From Montifringilla adamsi (Eukaryota; Chordata; Aves; Passeriformes; Passeridae): a stretch of DNA of 64,000 nt. The DNA is taken from the NCBI GenBank assembly GCA_017590115.1, contig JAGGNK010015225.1, positions 620,001 through 684,000 on the forward strand, given 5' to 3'. Made by a program: the position numbers and the translations under genes. The notes under the pieces were generated by a model. That model searched no databases, was not told where the DNA came from, and saw only the letters and a program-made list of their open reading frames with translations. The stretch's first letter is position 1, and each line of letters starts with the position of its first letter. Shown piece after piece: positions 61,169 to 64,000 of this stretch.

Positions 61169-62559
61169 AAATTTAAGTGATGCACAATAATATTTTTTGT
61201 TCCTGTTATCAGCAAATCCACTATCTTGAATAATTATAGAAATGGGCACTAAAACAACCAACCTCTCAAAATGTCATGGAAGATGTCCATTTCTTATATA
61301 GTTTTCCATTAAGTCGACAGGAAATTGCAAAAATTGGTAAATTCTAAGGTTTCTTAGTCATTGTCATGCATTCCAGTTCTGAAGGCAACTCTTGACTCAT
61401 CACAAAGAAGTAACTGCAAACATGAGAAAATCCCACACTAAAACACAAGCCAAACAAACAAACAAAACCAGTGAAGATTCCTGACAGTCTTGCTGTTGAA
61501 ATCTTTTGGAATCAAATTTCCAGTTGACCACCCTGTGGAGGTGGACCACTGGTAAGGCCAGAAGCTGTAACTATTCCCTTGCCAATGCACATTCCCAGGT
61601 GGAAAACAAATATTTGAAGGATTAGAGGGAACTCCTTTCATCCCTGCCTCCTTCTCATGCCAAGGTCATTCCCTGCTCTGAGTTTTGTGAGTCCTAAAGG
61701 CTCCACACCCAGAAAACAGAGGTTTCAAAGGGATGGCTTGGAGTAACCCAGCTCAGCTCCATTTCCAGACCTCTAAATTCAGGCATGTTTTAATGCAGAG
61801 TGCCTCAGGTTGGGTACAATCTACCACTGACTAATTACCCTCTTAGAGTTTCCTCCTTGTCAAAGAAGTTCGCTTGATTTCAGGTTCTTCTGATTTCCTT
61901 AACCACTTCTTAAACTCCCTGACTTTTTATCTCCTGATTCACTCTTTGAAGAAGTCTAGTGGTCTTGAAGGATGCCATCTCCAGCTGATGCTGACTACAG
62001 AAATAGCTCCAACCAGCACTGGAAACCTTTGGATTTGGAAAAACTGCCTCAAAGCACAATCGCGGAACGGAGAGCAGGAATTCATTAGCTCGGGGTAGAA
62101 CTCAAATTATATTTTATTCATCCCTGATAGGTTTTTTTCTTTCATCTCCCACAGCATCCAGGTGCCACTGCCTTGAGTCAGTGGAACTGACACACAAAAA
62201 TAAAAGCAGGGAGGAAGCTCTAACCATATTCCAAAACCTGCAGTCTCCCCTTGGGCTTCAGTTCAAGTTGTCAGACATCAGTGCAGATAACAACCCAGCA
62301 CATGCTGGGGACAGGAATCCAGGGCTGTTTACAAGCAGCAGGAGGTGTTATGTACCTCGTTTGCAAACCCAGTTGTTTGGGAAAACTTCCAAGGAAATGC
62401 AGCACCTATTGCTGAAGATCACTGGGCACCAGGATTTAACTCCAGAAAGTTGTAAAGTGAAATCAATAGTGGAAAAAAACCCCAAAAAACCCAACAAGGA
62501 AACTGCAGCCTTTTGTTTATCCAGAGGGAAAGAGAAAAAGGTGTTTGTTGCGTAAGGAA

Positions 62560-63600
62560 ATATCTCATTCTCCACCTAAATACTTCAGTTTGTACCACTC
62601 AAATGTAGCATCTCCCAGGATAAAATCAGCCCCTTTGAGATGAAAAACATTATTTGTCCACAGAAACCGCCCAACCACACAGAGTGTTGCTAAAGCATCA
62701 CTAGAGAATGACACCTTTGGGTCACTGTTGGTGCAAACTTGATTTCTAAATGGAACCTCCAACACTTGCTTCCCATTATCCAGGTCAATCCAGCAATCAG
62801 CCTCAATCCATACTAAGAAACTTGGACACGGTACCAAAAGTAGGTCATAATTAAGCAAGGTAGCTCATAAGAGCCTTGCAGGTTGCCTAGAAACGACATT
62901 TGCTGAAGTGTTTAACCACATCTAAAAATAATTGTCCAGACAAACCACAGACCAATGGGAGAATTGATGGAAAAAAAGCTGCCTCGTGCCGAGTAGGGGA
63001 TGGAGCTCTTTGATCAGCCACACTCCTGTCACAAAATGAGAGAAAATCATCCCCAGCAAAGGCAATACGGGGATTTATAGCACAGTGTGAGGTGTCTGCA
63101 GCAGCAGATGCCTTGTACAACCTGCAGGACATGGTGTCAGTTTTAGGCTGTGCCTGGGAAGTCATCCAGAGGAAATCATTGCTGAAAGCTGGATGCGGTG
63201 CACAGGAATGATCTGTAGGATAAACCCGCCTTTGTATTTACAGAGCAGCAAAAATTCCCCATCTGTGCAGTTCCCAAACCTGTCAATAACGCCAGGCAAG
63301 TGCAGAATATTGGAAAGCAAAGCCCAGCTCCTGCTGGATGAAGAACAAGATATGCTGTTTGCTCGTCCTGGGGGAAACCCTACGGAAAATGAAGCCCCAA
63401 CATGCTGCAGGAATAGATGTTTTCGTTGTATTCCCTGTGGAGCAGCTTTGCCAGGCACTGACCCTTGGTACAGCAGATGGAAGTACAGCCACAGGTCTTG
63501 GGAGTGTGGACAAAATGCTTGGAAAGACCTCTGACCTGACATAAAATACCTGCAGAGCCTCAGTCAGCAGCCTGTCAACTGTCTGACATCTCACTCAAAG
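62560..63600. other. Block of overlapping open frames, unassigned
   Basis: Open frames occur on both strands: minus 62565-62858, 62887-63165, 63162-63542 and 63283-63594, and plus 63193-63534 and 63338-63544. None shows a domain that I recognise, and they conflict with each other. This could be a decayed coding insertion or only a stop-poor composition. Confidence 0.25.
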
Positions 63601-64000
63601 CACAGAAGAGCCTCCAAGGGAAGTTGCTGGGGGACAGTCATAAATCCCTTGGGATCCAGGCAGTGTGGGGACTGTCACAATGGTGCTGAGAGCAGCAAAC
63701 CACTTCAGGCCTGTGTGGAAAGACTGAGAAGCCTGTGTGCTTCCCAGGGCTCACACACATCCTCTCCCCTTCCTTCCTCCCTCTGCCACTTCTCAAGAGT
63801 TTCTCCTCAAAGGAAACAATGATGGTAAACACCTTCAACTCCCACCATTAACTAAACTTCCATCTCTGCTGCAAGGCAGAGGAATAAAAGGCTAACATGG
63901 AGATTTCCACTTACCAAAAGCCAAAGACAAAAAAGCCCCAGGGGCAGTTTCCAAAAGTAATAGTGATGCTCCCTCCTACCTCCACCTACAAAGCAGGGCC

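Larger units (their letters stand above)
53680..64000 (-). other. PLXNA4: Upstream intron of the plexin gene (partial)
   Basis: No exon matching the preceding plexin segment (which should end in a serine-tryptophan-valine-glutamate context before the split arginine codon) was found to the right edge, so this is at least 10.3 kb of intron. It holds five CR1 fragments (53920, 58250, 58990, 59680, 61086), a long T-rich tract (58740-58847), a short tandem repeat (53768-53808) and some AT-rich non-repetitive blocks. No LTR was recognised in it. Confidence 0.8.

Overview
The window looks like nuclear DNA from a bird, most likely a songbird. The main evidence is a dense population of CR1 LINE 3' fragments, several ending in the typical ATTCTATG/ATTCTGTG octamer repeats, together with several solo LTRs of the endogenous-retrovirus types common in songbird genomes. 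There are no bacterial-style genes. Nearly all long open frames are non-coding shadows or lie inside repeats.

One gene can be supported: the 3' end of a class A plexin on the minus strand, most likely PLXNA4. Two coding exons are visible. A 151-nt penultimate exon (53529-53679) encodes the end of the cytoplasmic GAP-homology region. The terminal exon (52746-52841) carries the last 31 codons and the stop. A phase-0 intron of 687 bp separates them. Downstream of the stop lies an inferred 3' UTR of about 6.3 kb, ending near overlapping AATAAA-type signals at about 46466-46493. Everything from 53680 to the right end is intron sequence of the same gene, as no further plexin exon was found.

The left 46 kb is intergenic DNA on the 3' side of the gene. 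It holds ten recognisable or probable solo LTRs and most of the CR1 fragments. The LTRs fall into at least six groups. A four-copy family of about 690 bp includes one copy with an internal deletion and one copy inserted into the tail of a CR1 with a clear 5-bp duplication. Two other LTRs have 6-bp target-site duplications. There is also a 47-bp minisatellite at 7693-7984, several homopolymer and microsatellite tracts, and an assembly gap inside a GAAG repeat. Non-repetitive stretches between these, rich in homeodomain-like TAAT motifs, are possible conserved regulatory elements, but only alignment could show this.

I found no convincing RNA gene, CRISPR array or previously unknown multi-gene system. 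The observations most worth a second look are the open frames shared by copies of the LTR family, the minisatellite open in all three forward frames, a cluster of overlapping open frames at 62.5-63.6 kb, and the repeat and homopolymer content of the plexin 3' UTR.
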